From Semisulcospira habei (lineage: Eukaryota; Mollusca; Gastropoda; Semisulcospiridae): a DNA stretch of 64,000 nucleotides. The translations under genes were made by a program, and so were the position numbers. Location: assembly GCA_036245525.1 (NCBI GenBank), contig BTPG01000008.1, positions 34,178,850-34,242,849 of the forward strand, in the 5' to 3' direction. Shown piece after piece: positions 24,628 through 38,250 of this stretch (positions are counted from its first letter, which is position 1; the number at the start of each line of letters is the position of its first letter). Below the pieces are notes generated by a model. It saw only the letters and a list, made by a program, of their open reading frames with translations. It made no database searches and was not told where the DNA came from.

Positions 24628-27600
24628 ACACCCTACTGCACTCTCGTCCCATCTTTCTCTTTCTTGTCCTCACAAACAATCATGCTCATCAGATACACAC
24701 GCCAACAACTGCTATCTCTACGTCGCCACGCCACCTACTGTGCGGCCGGTGCTGCGGACAGTGTTGCAAATGCCTTACATGGCATCCGGTCGCGAAAGAG
24801 ATGCCGCAGGGGTGGAATTAGCAGAAGGCATGACTCACCACCACACCCACAACCACACACTTCTTCCCCTTTTTCTATGTCCTTCCACCCCTTCTGCCTC
24901 CCCGTCTTCTCCCCATCCCTTCCTTCTTCTCCCATTTCTTCTCCTGTCTTCCTCACCTACTGCTCCCTGGTCTCCTCGGCCGCCTCCTCCCCCACCCTCC
25001 TCCCCATCCCTCACCTCACCCCCTCCTCCGCCTGCTTTTTCCTCCTCGTCCCCTCCTCCCCCTTTCTCCTCCCCTTCACCCTCCCCCTCGCTCTTCCTCA
25101 TCTTTTCCTACTCTCCTTCCTCCCCCTTTCCCCTCCCCCCCCCCTCACCCTCCTCTCGCATCCTCTTTCTTGCCTGGTTCTCCTTCCCCGTCTTTTCCTC
25201 CTCCCCCCTCCCCCATCTTTTCCCCCTCCATCCTCTTTTCCCCCTCCCCACCCTCCTCCTCCTTTGTCCTCTTCTTCGTCTGTTTCTTCTTCCTCTTCCT
25301 CTTCTGTCTCACCCAACCTAAAACTGTGTCTATTCAATGGACAGTCTGTCTGCAAAGATGGCAAAGACGACCTGATTTCAGATTTCATTCTAGACAATGA
25401 CCTAGATGTTGTCGTGATCACCGAAATGTGGCTCCGCTCAGCCGGCGATGAACCCATCATCGCCAGCATCACTCCGAGTGGCTACCGCCTGGCCTCCTTC
25501 CCGTGTGCTTCCAGAGGGGGTGGCTTTGCCATCATCTACAGGGACTGTCTTTCCGCTCACCTCTCCTTCTCTCAGTCTCTACCTTTTGCTCATCCCTCCT
25601 TTGAATCTGTCAAGGCCGTAGCAACACTCCTTGCCCAGTCCCTCATCTTCTCATGTATCTATAGCCCCCCTCCAAGCTCTCAAAACAAACTCACAAACTC
25701 CATGTTCCTCACCGATTTTTACCTCCTGCTCGACCACTACAGCACACGACCCAGAAAACACATCCTTCTTGGCGACTTTAACTTCCACTTCGACAAACCC
25801 GACCACCCTGACACAAAACGCCTTTGCACATCACTTTCAAACCACAATCTTACACAACACATCACCAAACCCACCCACCGACTCGGCCACACCCTCGACT
25901 GGATCATCACCCACACCTCCGATCAACTCTTTCTCGACTCTGAAACCTCCTCTGTGCTTCCCTCTGACCACCTCACTATTCTCGCCTCCCTCAACCTACC
26001 TCCCCCGAGAAAACCCAAGCTCCTTGTCTCTCGTCGCAAACTAAAATCTGTCAACCGAGAGAGCTTCTTTGACGAAGCTGTCGACCTTCTCCTGGACCCC
26101 GCCTCCTCTCCTGATCTTGCATCCCATTTCGACTCCTCCCTTCGAAAACTTCTAGACACCCATGCACCTGTCTCTCCTGCTCCATACCCAACCGACCCCC
26201 CTCCCCCTGGCTCACTGACGACATAGCTGAGGCCAAGCGCGAGCGCCGACAAGCTGAACGCTGCTGGCGCTCATCTGACCTCACCGTTCACAGACAGATC
26301 TTCCAAACAACTAGATCCAAAGTCTGCAGAATGATCTCCGACTCCAAACGTAAACACCTTCAAAACAAAATCCTGGAATCCACTTCTTCCAAAACCCTCT
26401 ACGCTACCATGAACACACTCCTAGGCATTTCTAAAGACTCTCCTCTGCCCAACACACACAGCAAAGAAGAACTCCCGTCCGCTTTTTCCACCTATTTGTC
26501 CGACAAAATCCAAACTCTGCGCAACACACTCGACACTCTGCCTTCTCCGCCTTGCCCTCCCGACACCCTCTTTTCCGGCACCCCCCTTTCGTCCTTCCGG
26601 CCCGTCTCTCAGGATGAAGACCTCAAGACCATAAAGTCCATGCCTCTCAAAACCTGCGAACTAGACCCTCTCCCAGCTTCTCTCTACCGGGACGGCCTTC
26701 CAAAACTTCTGCCATTCATTACCGACATCATCAACACATCTCTAGAGAACGGCTCCGTCCCTGATATCTTCAAGTCCGCCATCGTCCGTCCTCTCCTCAA
26801 AAAACACAACCTCGACCCAAACGAACTCAAAAACTATCGCCCAGTCTCCAATCTCTCTTTCCTGTCCAAGCTTCTTGAGAAAGTTGTTCTCAACCAGCTC
26901 AACCTCCACCTCGCCGACAACAACCTCCTCAGTCCCTTCCAGTCTGCCTATCGCAAACATCACAGCACTGAAACAGCCCTTCTACATATCTTAAACGACC
27001 TGCTTCTCTCCACTGACTCGGTCAACATCTCCCTTCTTACGCTACTCAACCTCTCTGCCGCCTTCGACACTATAGACCACTCTGTCTTCCTCCACCGCCT
27101 TCACCACTCCTTTGGCATCACTGACTCTGCTCACTCCTGCTTTCTCTCCTACCTCTCCAACAGACAGCAGTTCGTCACCATTGACGGCGTCTCCTCCAAC
27201 CCAGTCAGGCTCTCCTGCGGAGTTCCACAGGGGTCCGTCTTGGGCCCGGTCCTTTTCACACTATACACCTCTCCCCTGTCCAACATCATCCAGTCTCACC
27301 ACATACACCACCACCTCTATGCTGACGACTCACAACTACTAGACAAAGACAAACTCGACAACACTCAGTCACTAATGACTCGCACGGCTGACTGCTACGA
27401 AGACGTGAAAAACTGGATGACAGCAAACAAGCTTAAACTGAATGACAACAAAACGGAAGCCATGCTGGTAGGCACTCGCCAGAAACTTTCCCAGCTCCCT
27501 CCCTCTCTCCACCTTCAACTCGACAGCACCCCCATCTCCCTCTCTGACTCGGCCAAAAACCTTGGCGTTATCCTCGATTCCTCTCTTTCCATGACCAGCT

Positions 27601-30600
27601 TCGTTTCCGCCACGGCCCAGGTATGCTACTTCCACCTCTGCCGCATCAGTCAGATCAGAAAATACCTCACTACCGAAGCTGCCACCAAACTTGCTGTCTC
27701 TCTCATCCTATCTCGCATCGACTACTGCAACTCTCTCCTTTCCGGCCTCCCTCACTCCACCACTTTCACTCTCCAGCGCGTCCAGAACAATGCTGCCCGC
27801 CTCGTCCTCAGAAAGAAAAAATCCGACCACATCACTCCCCTGCTCAAACTCCTTCACTGGCTTCCCATCCCCCAACGCATCCAATACAAGATTCTGTCTC
27901 TCTGCTACAAATCCCTGAACAACTGCGCTCCTGCCTATCTCTCAAACTTACTTCACCCCTACACTCCTTCCCGCTCCCTCCGCTCCGCCTCCAACCCTCT
28001 CCGCCTCCACATCCCCCGCACCAAACTCAGCACTTTCGGCCCCCGCTCCTTCTCAGTATACGGTCCATCCACCTGGAACACTCTCCCACTCTCTCTCCGT
28101 CAGAAACACTCTCTCTCCTTCTTGCAGTCTGCCCTCAAAACTCACCTCTTTCAACAGTTCTAGCACTATACCACCACACTCTCCACCCCAAGATGACTGT
28201 CGTAATGTATTTCACTATTTGTGGTATGTGAGTCGTTGTCTAAAGCGTGCGCGAGTTGTGAGTGCTCGTTTAGAGTTATAATTATTATAAGATAAGCGCA
28301 TTATAAATACCATAATTATTATTATTTTATTATTATTTGTATAAAAACCTTTGTTCATGCGTGAAGAAATTTTTTGCTGTGCCTTTAGTGTCTCTGGAAT
28401 GCCAGGCAAGTGGTAATTTTCACACTGTTGATAACTAATACACAAACAGCATGTGTTTTCATAACCCAGTGCAGATCTGACCATTTTTGCTTTTGGCTTC
28501 TTACCCCATCTTGTTTATACACCTCTAAAATCTTAACAATACGAAATATTTTCTTCAGCATAGTGTCTATGTGTTCGCCTTGAATTGCTTTTTCCACCAA
28601 TACCAAATATGTTGGGGTATGATAAGATTTGTACTACAAACAGTGCCAATGAAATATGTCAACATTACTACAGTAGCAGGGAAGTGAGTCAAAGTAAGGC
28701 ATACATTCAGGGGGAAAAATCTAGCTGTCAGACTACGGTGGAAAAGAGTTAATACCTTAACCCTTTCACTGCCAAGAAAAAGTGAACACAATCTAAATTC
28801 AAGAGGCATAGATCCTCATGAGCCACTTTGTCTCCATTTTCTTTGGACAGTTGTGGCTTTTGGTCATTCAGTGAACACAGATTTAAGAAACAAAATGTAT
28901 GTACATTGGCAGGGAAGGGGTTAACCATAAGATTCACTGACGAAAAAAAAGTGTCTGAAGCAATGACAGCTGTAGTCGGCCTTTCTTCAAAGAGAAGCCA
29001 TTTAACACAAACAATGAATCAATGAACAACAACGAAGCAATCCCTAAATGTAAGGAGCTGCACATCAACACACTTTGAGGAGAAAGGAAAAGATTTAACT
29101 CACCTGTCGAATAATGTACGCCACACTGTCCTCTGAATACCGTCTTCTCAGAGACAATCTCTGAATCACATGCTCCCCGGGCAGCCCCTCAAAGACAAGG
29201 AATAAGGCAGAGTCAGTGCTGAATGCAGACACCAGCAGGAGGATGGTTTCATGGCGGACTGACTTCAGAATGTTGTATTCGTGCAGACGATCTTCCACGC
29301 CTGAGGGCACTACCTTGACCAAGCAGCGTTTGGACGTCTTTTTGTTGGTACAGTCTTTCATTTGACCAAATCGACCCCTGGAAAATATAGTGGACACGCA
29401 AAGTGAGTACATGTAATTTGCTGATTTAGCTGTAACACGATGTGGATCAACCATGATACCACTACTTCAAGGGTGGTGCCAGAATAGCTTAATGCCTCTG
29501 TTCTGGCACTACCCTTGAACTATAATCGTATACATACTAGTATAATTGACTGATCGATCCATCCATCAACTGATAGAGTTTGTTTGTTCTGTTGGTTTTG
29601 AGCAATGTGAACTACAGCCAACATGCTAATGACTTGTTGTGCCCAGATATTATTCACACAAATATCAGTTATCATTACACGCATAAAAATCGTTATGTAC
29701 ATTATTTCACTGCAATGTGAAGTTAGAACGTCAATAATGTTTTGTCTTTAAATGTTCACACTCAGCAGACAAAAGCAAATATACATTTATGGACAATACA
29801 TATCTTCAATCTTTAATTTTTAATCAAAGACCAAAACAAATGAGTGAAAGCTTAAGATCCTTACTTCCACAGTGTTTCTCCGAGGACATACTCTGTGTCA
29901 ATGGCAGATGTCTGCAAAATAGGCTCAGTCTTGTCAATCAGTGCTGGCTCTTCCTGTGACTCTGGTTCGCGCTGCTTGCTGGCCGTGGCTTTGCCTTCCT
30001 CCTGTCTTGCCTTCAGATCTTCCACATTCACACCACTCACTGTTACACTGCTCACAGTACCTGAGATTAAATAATTAAACAAGTATTAATGAAAGATTAG
30101 TTAAATAATTAATATAGTTAACAGTGATGCAGCAAGGAAGTTATCATCAGGATCAGTGACGTCAAAATAGCTTGGCACCCAGATTCTGACACCAACCTTG
30201 AACTATCATGGCCAGGTTGTCTCTGATCTGTAATGTAGTCTGTAGACAACAGCTCCCAACACTGGAAATGTTGATCTTAACATGTTTAGTGCCAGCTGAC
30301 ACAGACTGTATTTCTGCAAGCTTTGTTAATTCATGAGCCAAAAACCCTATAGGAGTCCCAGCAACATGGAATCAAAGTGGTGTCTGCAAGAGGCAGAGAT
30401 ACTCATGAGCCCCTGCAACTGCAGGGGTTCATGAGGATCTATGCCTCTTGCAGTTGGGTGGTGTTCAAATTTGAACGGGTTAAGGTTTAATGTGTTTCAG
30501 TATGACTTAGACAAGATGGAATGAACCATAACCCACAAAGTCCCTTCTATATGAGAGCTGTCTTCACTGTCTACCTTTTGTCTTTGACTTGATTCTGATG

Positions 30601-31292
30601 TTGAAATATCTCCTTTTGAAAAGGCCTCACAGATGTGCCAATGTGTCATAGTGAACTCCATAAGGGGCGCGCGCAGTGCATATGCGTCATTTGTTTGTCA
30701 AACGTCATTTGTCATGATGTATTTTTTTGTTTTTACGTAATTTTTTATATATTTAACATGATATGAGTTTCGCTTTTGCTTCAAGACTTGCGAAAATGGT
30801 GACAAAACTAGAATTTCATGGTACAATTTCAGTCTTGCTATAATTTGTGTTAAATCGGGTTGACTTTATATAGATACATGCTATACTAAGTACATTGTAC
30901 ACCTGCATGCTCTTCTGAAAGCGCATCAATGTGTGTGTATGCGGGTGCGTGAGTGCATGCGCGCGCTTCAAACATCATCAAGAAAGTTAGATGTTCTCTA
31001 TGCCTCTTGCAGATGTGTGCATATGTGTGAGAGAGAGCAAGCGAGACAGAGAGAGAATTGCATCATATTTCTGCGTATTTCTGCGTGGTGACAGAGTTGC
31101 TTTTTTTACGGCACCGGCACTGTCTGACTTTCTCCAGATGTCAAGGTTTCTTACTGTTTTAATTTTTTCTGAAAAGAATACATTTTTGCTGAAGAAGTTG
31201 AAAGGGTACAAAGCTGGCTAACGAACTCATCCAATGTCTTTCTACAAACTAGCTATATCGGGTCGCCTGCATGCTCTTCTGAAAGAGTGACG

Positions 31293-31379
<87 letters not shown>

Positions 31380-34300
31380 CCAAACATCTCCAAGAGACAC
31401 AGATCCTCATGCGCTCTCCGGGTGCATGAGGATCTATCGTCTTGGAGATGAAAAGAAGTACCCAACTTCCTATAAACGGTATTTCTCTTGGAGAGCACAG
31501 AGCATGTCTGTGAGAGAGAGAGTGACTTCGGCGCATGCTAGAGAGAATTACGTCAAATTTAGAGTATTATGTCAATGTCTGCGTGGTGACGGAGTTGCCT
31601 CTTTTACGTCACCGCCACTGTCTGACTTTCTCTAGAAGTCAAGGTTTTTTACTGTTCCTTTTGAAAAGAATTATTTTTTACTAAAGAAATTGAAAGGCTA
31701 CAAAGCTGGCTAACGAACTCATCCAATGTCTTTATCCAAACTAGCTATATCCAAAATTTCAAATAAATATAACAAAAATTACGGACTATAAACAGTTGTT
31801 TATGCCTTAAATGAGACATTCAATTACAATATGCTCGGAGGCTCTCTTAGCCACCCCTTTAATAAAGTATTTCGCCAAGTTTCAAGCTTGTGTGTACAGA
31901 AATATTGGAGATTCTCTTGTTTACGTACATACGCACACACACATACATACATACGGCTCTTCGTGCCAAATGTAAGTTCAGCAGCGAGGTTAGCGTAACT
32001 AGACATGACGTAATTTTTATCTTGTTACTTTAATTGTAAGTGTTACTTTAATTGTAAGAGGTTTAGGCCTGCCCACCTTTGACATCATGGACATGCTATT
32101 AACTTCATCGTCCTAAAAATTCCCTTCTATAAATAGAAGGGACTTAAAAAATGGAAACTGGGAACGGAACTGTCACAAGCAATTGAGGTATTGCTGGTGT
32201 ATGTGTATGAGTGCGTGCCAACGTGCGTGTGATCATGTGTGTGTGTGTGTATGTGCGTACATAAATATACATAGCAAACATTAATGAGTGCGGCCCAGGG
32301 GGAGGGGGGGGGGGGGGCTGCTGTGGAGGTCTGCCAACCTCCACAGCTTGGGGGGGGGGAGGGAGGGGCAGCTCCCACACTCCTTTGACTCATTTGATTG
32401 GTACCCCCCTTTTTCCAGGTATTTGCAATGATTAAATGTTTCTTCACCATTGGTTTATGTAACATTTTTTGGATGCATATGACATTTGGGGTACATATGA
32501 CAATGTGCTGTTGTAACAGTATTTTCAATTTATCTTTTAATTACCAACACAAATTAAATGTTGCATTTTTTCAATCTATATGTGTGTTGTGTCGTCCTTT
32601 GTAGCATAGAAATTTTTATGTGGAAGGAAAGGAGCATAAATATACATAGCAAACATTAATGAGTGAGACCCACACCTTCCTTCCTCATAGTGACCTCAAC
32701 AGTAGACCAGCTGAAAGGTCCACGACCTAGCAAGTTGACAGCTGATACACGGAAGCGATAGGATGTTCCAGGCTTCAGGCCACACACCAGGCAGGTCTCC
32801 AGAGGTGTGTATACGACTGTTGTCCAGCGAGTGTCTCCTGTAGACAAAAAAACAAAACAAACATTGATATACAGTGAGCTTGAGATCACACAAAAGGCAG
32901 GTAGGTCTTTAGGGGTGTATGCTGAGCCATTATCAAGCCAGTGTCTCCTATTTGAAATGCAACAACACCCAGCAGACTTTGTCTTTAGCAACCACTTTCA
33001 TGACAGATCAACTGTCCATAAAGACCATAGTTTAAGTGGTTATAGACACCTATAATGGTCTGTGATGGTCTTTATTGACAGGTGATGGATGGTACCAAAC
33101 TAATTGATCTATCATGATCAATCCATCTCCTGCTTTGATGACTTCAAGGAGGAAATATTTTAATTGTTGGAAATATTTTTCAAGTTCTATAACCTCCCCA
33201 ATCTCTACTTGAAAAATAATTTCAGCCCTGAAAATTACACTTTAAAGTACCATTACGCATAAATTTGAAGACACATTTCAGCACCATTTGTGTTTCTTAT
33301 GCCTTGTCGACACACCTAATGAACTTTAACAGCAGTTTGGACACGCAGCAAAAGCACATGCGTAATCGCACTTATTTATTCAGTGCTGCCATAATGTGTC
33401 AATCTATTTTTAGCTGTTTTTCATACTGACAACGTTATATTTTTAAAACGGAGTAAAGTCATTGTCAGGTTACTTGATATAAAGACGACGTGTGCTGAAC
33501 TGGACTGTCCTGTGTCCAAATAAACCAGAACTAGACCTGTGTGTAGCGTTCCATAACCATTTGTTACAGAAGTGTATCTTTGAACAGCTGCAGTGCTAGT
33601 GGGTCTTTTAACTACATGCAAAAATCTACAAAAATGAATTTTTCTCTAAAATCTGTTATTTTGAAAAATACTTACCAATGACATTACTATTAGGAAGATA
33701 TGCCTAGCTTACCAATTTCAGCCTAAGAACCTGTTGTGTTCCTACACAACCAGGGAGGCAACTCAAGGGGGCTGTAATCAGGGACCCTGAGTAGCCTCCC
33801 GTCCCTGCCCATTAAGTCACGTTCCACATGGTGTCACGCGAGTCAGAAATGCTTAGCTTACTGGCGGCAAGCGGGGCAGGTGGGAGGGTCCTACGAGTAA
33901 TGTCATCGGTAAGTATTTTTCGAAAAAATACATTTTAGAGAAAAATTCATTTGTTTTCTCAAAATACATTCCCGATGACATTACTAATAGGAAGATTGAT
34001 TGATTATTGGTGTTTAACGCCGAGCAGGCAACTAAGGCCATCTCAGGGCAGGATGGGTAAAAATCTGGTCAGGCAGACTAAAAGCAAGATCTTAAGACAA
34101 GATGTAAATATACCTTAAAAATATGGCAGGCTAAAATGTCGCACGAGTCTTTAAAAGAAACATCTACAGACCCTCAAAAAGGGCAAAATAGTGAAATTCA
34201 CATAGTCTATGAATGCTTAGATCTTGTTAAAAATATTGCATTTTCTCAAGAAATTGAAGATTTTGTCCGGGGGAACATCCCAAAACAAAACCTTTAAAGA

Positions 34301-37300
34301 GTCTGCTGTGAAGTGTTTATATCTGGTGTCAATGAGATCGGCACAATACAGCAAAAAGTGTCAAACAGAAAACTGCTCGTCACAAGCAAAACACCATGGA
34401 CGCTCATCCTGTTTTAGCCTGCCAGCCCACAGCCGCCACAATGTCTCTGACGGCACAGTTGCGGTCAAAGGCGACGCTCGTGGCCATGGCTCTAACCTCG
34501 TGTGCGCGGATACTTGGCCTCTTAGCTCCCTCCGGGGAGAGGTCCTGGTAGGCGGACCGGATGACCCAGCGTAGCCAGGAGGATATCGTCTGGGCCGAGA
34601 ATCTGTTCTGCCTGGGGACAACGGCAGAAAGAGGCGGGACCGTCCCCTCCGGACGGGCTTGAATCGGCACCGATAGATGCGCAGGGCACGCACCGGATCT
34701 TTCTGCCTGGTCTCCCGGGGAAAGTTCAACCCTTTCAGCGGCCGAATGGTGAACCCCCGGGGCACGGTAAAAGGGGACCTAGTCTTGGCAAGGAAGGGTC
34801 GGTGAGGAGTTGCATGGAGCCATCCGTCCTGAACTGCCCCTCCTGCCAACAGACCAACCTTCAGACCCGCCCTCCCGGAGCAAACTCCTGATAATTTTAG
34901 TTAAGATACTTACGGCGCCTATGGCGCCGGGAGGGAGTGTTGCGCCGCCGTGATGTCTCCCACCAAGGCGAGGTTCTGCCTCTGGGTGGAGAGGTCCCTC
35001 AGGTAGAATCTAGCAAACGTGGTCTCAGCTCGCCATCCCACTGCCGCCACAATGTCCTTGACTGCACAGTTGCGGTCGAAGGCGAGACTGGTGGCCATGG
35101 CTCTGACCTCGTGTGCCCTGATGTTCATAAGCTGGGCTGCACCTGATAGGCAGAGCGGATCACCCAACGGATCCAGGAGGAGATGGTCTGTGCTGAGATG
35201 CCGAGTCTACCTGGGGACAAAGGGAGAAAGAGGCGGGTACGTCCTCGGCGCAGCGGCTTGGTCCTGCGCAGGTATACACGTAATGCTCTCACCGGGTCCT
35301 GTTGTCTGGTCTCCCGGGTGAAGTCTGTCGTACGTAATGGGTGAATGGTCATCATCTGTGGGTTCGTCAAAGGCGACCGCGTCTTGGCCAGGAAGGATGG
35401 TTCAGGTAGCAACTGCACGGAACCGTCTGTCCGGAACTGCAGGCAATCTGCTCGTGTGGACAGCGCGTGAAGCTCACTGACCCTGGACGCCGTGGCTAGG
35501 GCCAACAGGAAGCACGTCTTTCGAGTAACGTCCGGCAAGCGCGCCAACTGCAGGGGTTCAAACCGGACGGAGTTGAGCCACGTCAGCACCCAAGGTAGGT
35601 CCCATCTAGGCAACAGCGAACGCAACGCCGGGCGTTGTAAGCCAAAGTGTGCCATCAAATCAGCGAGGTCTTTGCAGCCACCAGGATCGGGCCGGCCCAG
35701 GTGACGGTATGTGTCAGCGATCATGGCAAGGTATCCCCGAATGGTAATTGGTGCCAATCTCTGGAATGTGAAAAGCCAGAGGAAGAACTCCGCCAACTGT
35801 GGTGTCATCAAAGCCGTAAGGGGAAGGTCGTTGTCACCACACCAGTTGCAAAGCACTCTCCACTTTCCCTCGTAAACTCGTCTGGTGGAGAGTCTGCGTG
35901 CAGCAGCAATAGCTTCCACTGCCGCACTAGAGAAGCCTCTGCTGGTGAGGGCGCGCCGCACAACCTCCAGGCGTGTAGGAGGAGCCGCTCTGAGCACGGA
36001 TGGAACAGTGGTTGACGAGGTTGCTTGAGCATCGTGCGCGGACAGGGTAGCTGTAGTGGCGGGCACGTGGCTAGGTTCAACAGGTCCGTAGTCCACGACT
36101 TGGTCCAGCTGAAAGGCGCCACCAGGAAAAGGATCGTGTTGCAGCCACGGAGCTTGAGGAGGACTTTGGGCACCATCACCGACGGAGGATACGCGTAGGC
36201 GACGAGCCCGTCCCAGGGAATGGACATCGCGTCAACCGCCCAAGCTAGCGGGTCTGGCACTGGTGAGACGAACAGCGGTACCTGGTGGTTCCATCGGGTC
36301 GCGAAGAGGTCGATAATGGGAGTCTCCCATTTGGCCCCAATCATCTGGAAGATGTCCGGCCGCAGCATCCACTCGGTGTGGAGAAGCTGTCCTCGTCGCG
36401 ACAGGGAGTCGGCGAGCACGTTGAGATGCCCCGGAATGTGTCTGGACCGCAGGGTGATGTCCCGATCCTCGCACCAGCGAAGCAGTTGGTACAGGAGGAT
36501 GCACAGTGATGGAGAGTGGGTCCCGCCCTGCTTCTTTAGGTAGGCGACGACGGTGGAGTTGTCGGACAGCACCAGGAGCTCCTGTCCCCAGAGTTGCGAG
36601 TCCCACTTCATCAAGGCCTGCCAAACCACTTTCAGCTCTAACCAATTGATGTGTCGGGTCAGAAGATCTTGAGGCCAAAGACCCGAGACTGTGATGAACG
36701 AAGGTAGTAGGTGAGCTCCCCAACTGGTGAGGCTTGCATCGACACAGAGAGACAGGTGAGGAGGTGGCGTATAAAGTGGGACTCCTGACGCCAGCCAGAT
36801 AGGGTCTGCCCAGCGTAGGAGGTGAGGGCGTAACATCGGAAGCATCGGAACCAGCGCGTCGATGTCGTCCTTCGAGGGTCGCCAATGCAGTAGAAGGTGT
36901 AGCCAAACCACTTTCAGCTCTAACCAATTGATGTGTCGGGTCAGAAGATCTTGAGGCCAAAGACCCCGAGACTGTGATAAACGAAGGTAGTAGGTGAGCT
37001 CCCCAACCGGTGAGGCTTGCGTCGACACAGAGAGACAGGTAGGAGGTGAGGGAGTAACATCGGAAGCACCGGAACCAGCGCGTCGATGTCGTCCTTCGAG
37101 GGTCGCCAATGCAGTAGAAGGTGTAGCTGCACAGGCCGGGAGTAGAGTCGCCCTAGGCGAAGCAGGTCGGCTGCCGCACTCATCAACCCCAGAAGTTGTA
37201 ACCACACGCGCGCAGGGACGCTGTCTTGTTGTGCGACTTGTCGCGCCAGATCGCCGAGTTTCTTGACACGCGCCTCCGGTAGCCGCACTTCGTTGAGGTC

Positions 37301-38217
37301 GGTGCGGAACTCCATTCCCAGGTGAACAAAGCGGCGGGACGGCAAGAGGTCGGACTTGCCCATGTTGACGATGAACCCCAGAGAGTCGAGGAGGACTAGG
37401 AACGCGTCTCTGTCCCTCTCCTGAGTGGAGTCTACCTGGTTCCTCAGGAGTAGGTCATCGAGGTAGTTCGACGTAGGACTTGAGCTCGTCCGTCTGGCCC
37501 TGGCAACGACGGCGTCCATGATCCTGGTGAACACCCACGGGCTGAGGTTGAGGCCGAAAGGGAGGGCGCGGAACTGGTAGAAGGCAAAGGCGAAGCGAAG
37601 GAAGCGTCTGGCCGTAGGATGCATCAGAACATGAAGGTAAGCGTCTGACAGGTCGAGGCTGACGGCGAAGTCCATGGGCTGCACCGCGGCTCGGAGGGCT
37701 CGAGCGGTCTCCATACGGAAGGCGGGGGCGACTATGAACTTGTTCAGGGTAGAAAGGTCGATCACTGGGCGCCACTTGCCCCCCAGCTTGGGAACGACAA
37801 ACAGACGGCTGTAGAAGGCTGGGGTGTCGTGTCGTAGCACCACCTCCATGGCGTTCTTCCGGAGCAGCGCGTCCACCTCGTTGCATAGCGCGTCGGCCCT
37901 GAGCCGGTCGGTCGGCACTGCTGTCCAAAGAGGAGACCAGCACAGAGGAGGGGGAGACCGAAAGGACAGCTGAAGGCCCTGGCAGACAGTCGACAGGATC
38001 CACGGGTCGTCGGGAAACAGCGCCCTCCAAGCGATGCTGTGTAGTGCTAGCCTTCCACCGACAGGAGACCTGGGAGCGATCGGCGGAAGCGGAGACGGTG
38101 GGCAGTCAACGGGCCCGACCCCGCCCGAAAGGACGTCGGGCAGGTCTAGGCCAACCGGGGGCGGCGGCGTCCGAGGAAGAGGGATTCGGTGGACCGGGAT
38201 GAACGAAGGCTGGTTTA

Positions 38218-38250
<33 letters not shown>

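Larger units (their letters stand above)
23790..28340 (+). mobile_element. L2/CR1-like LINE, near full length
   Basis: Plus-strand, antisense to the host gene. It has a GC-rich leader, CA microsatellites, a pyrimidine-rich segment, APE endonuclease, RT, and a 3' tail ending gcgcattataaataccataa followed by tta-rich repeats. The 5' boundary is approximate. Fragments of the same family are at 5387-6357 and 41404-41874. One frameshift near 26200 separates endonuclease from RT. Confidence 0.88.

Noticed and set aside
24379..24821. Open frames of His-Thr or Val-Cys repeats over the CA tracts
   Set aside because: Direct translation of (CA)n/(TG)n; all frames stay open in such repeats.
31249..31635. 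ORFs over the TG microsatellite
   Set aside because: Same reason; simple repeat translated in several frames.
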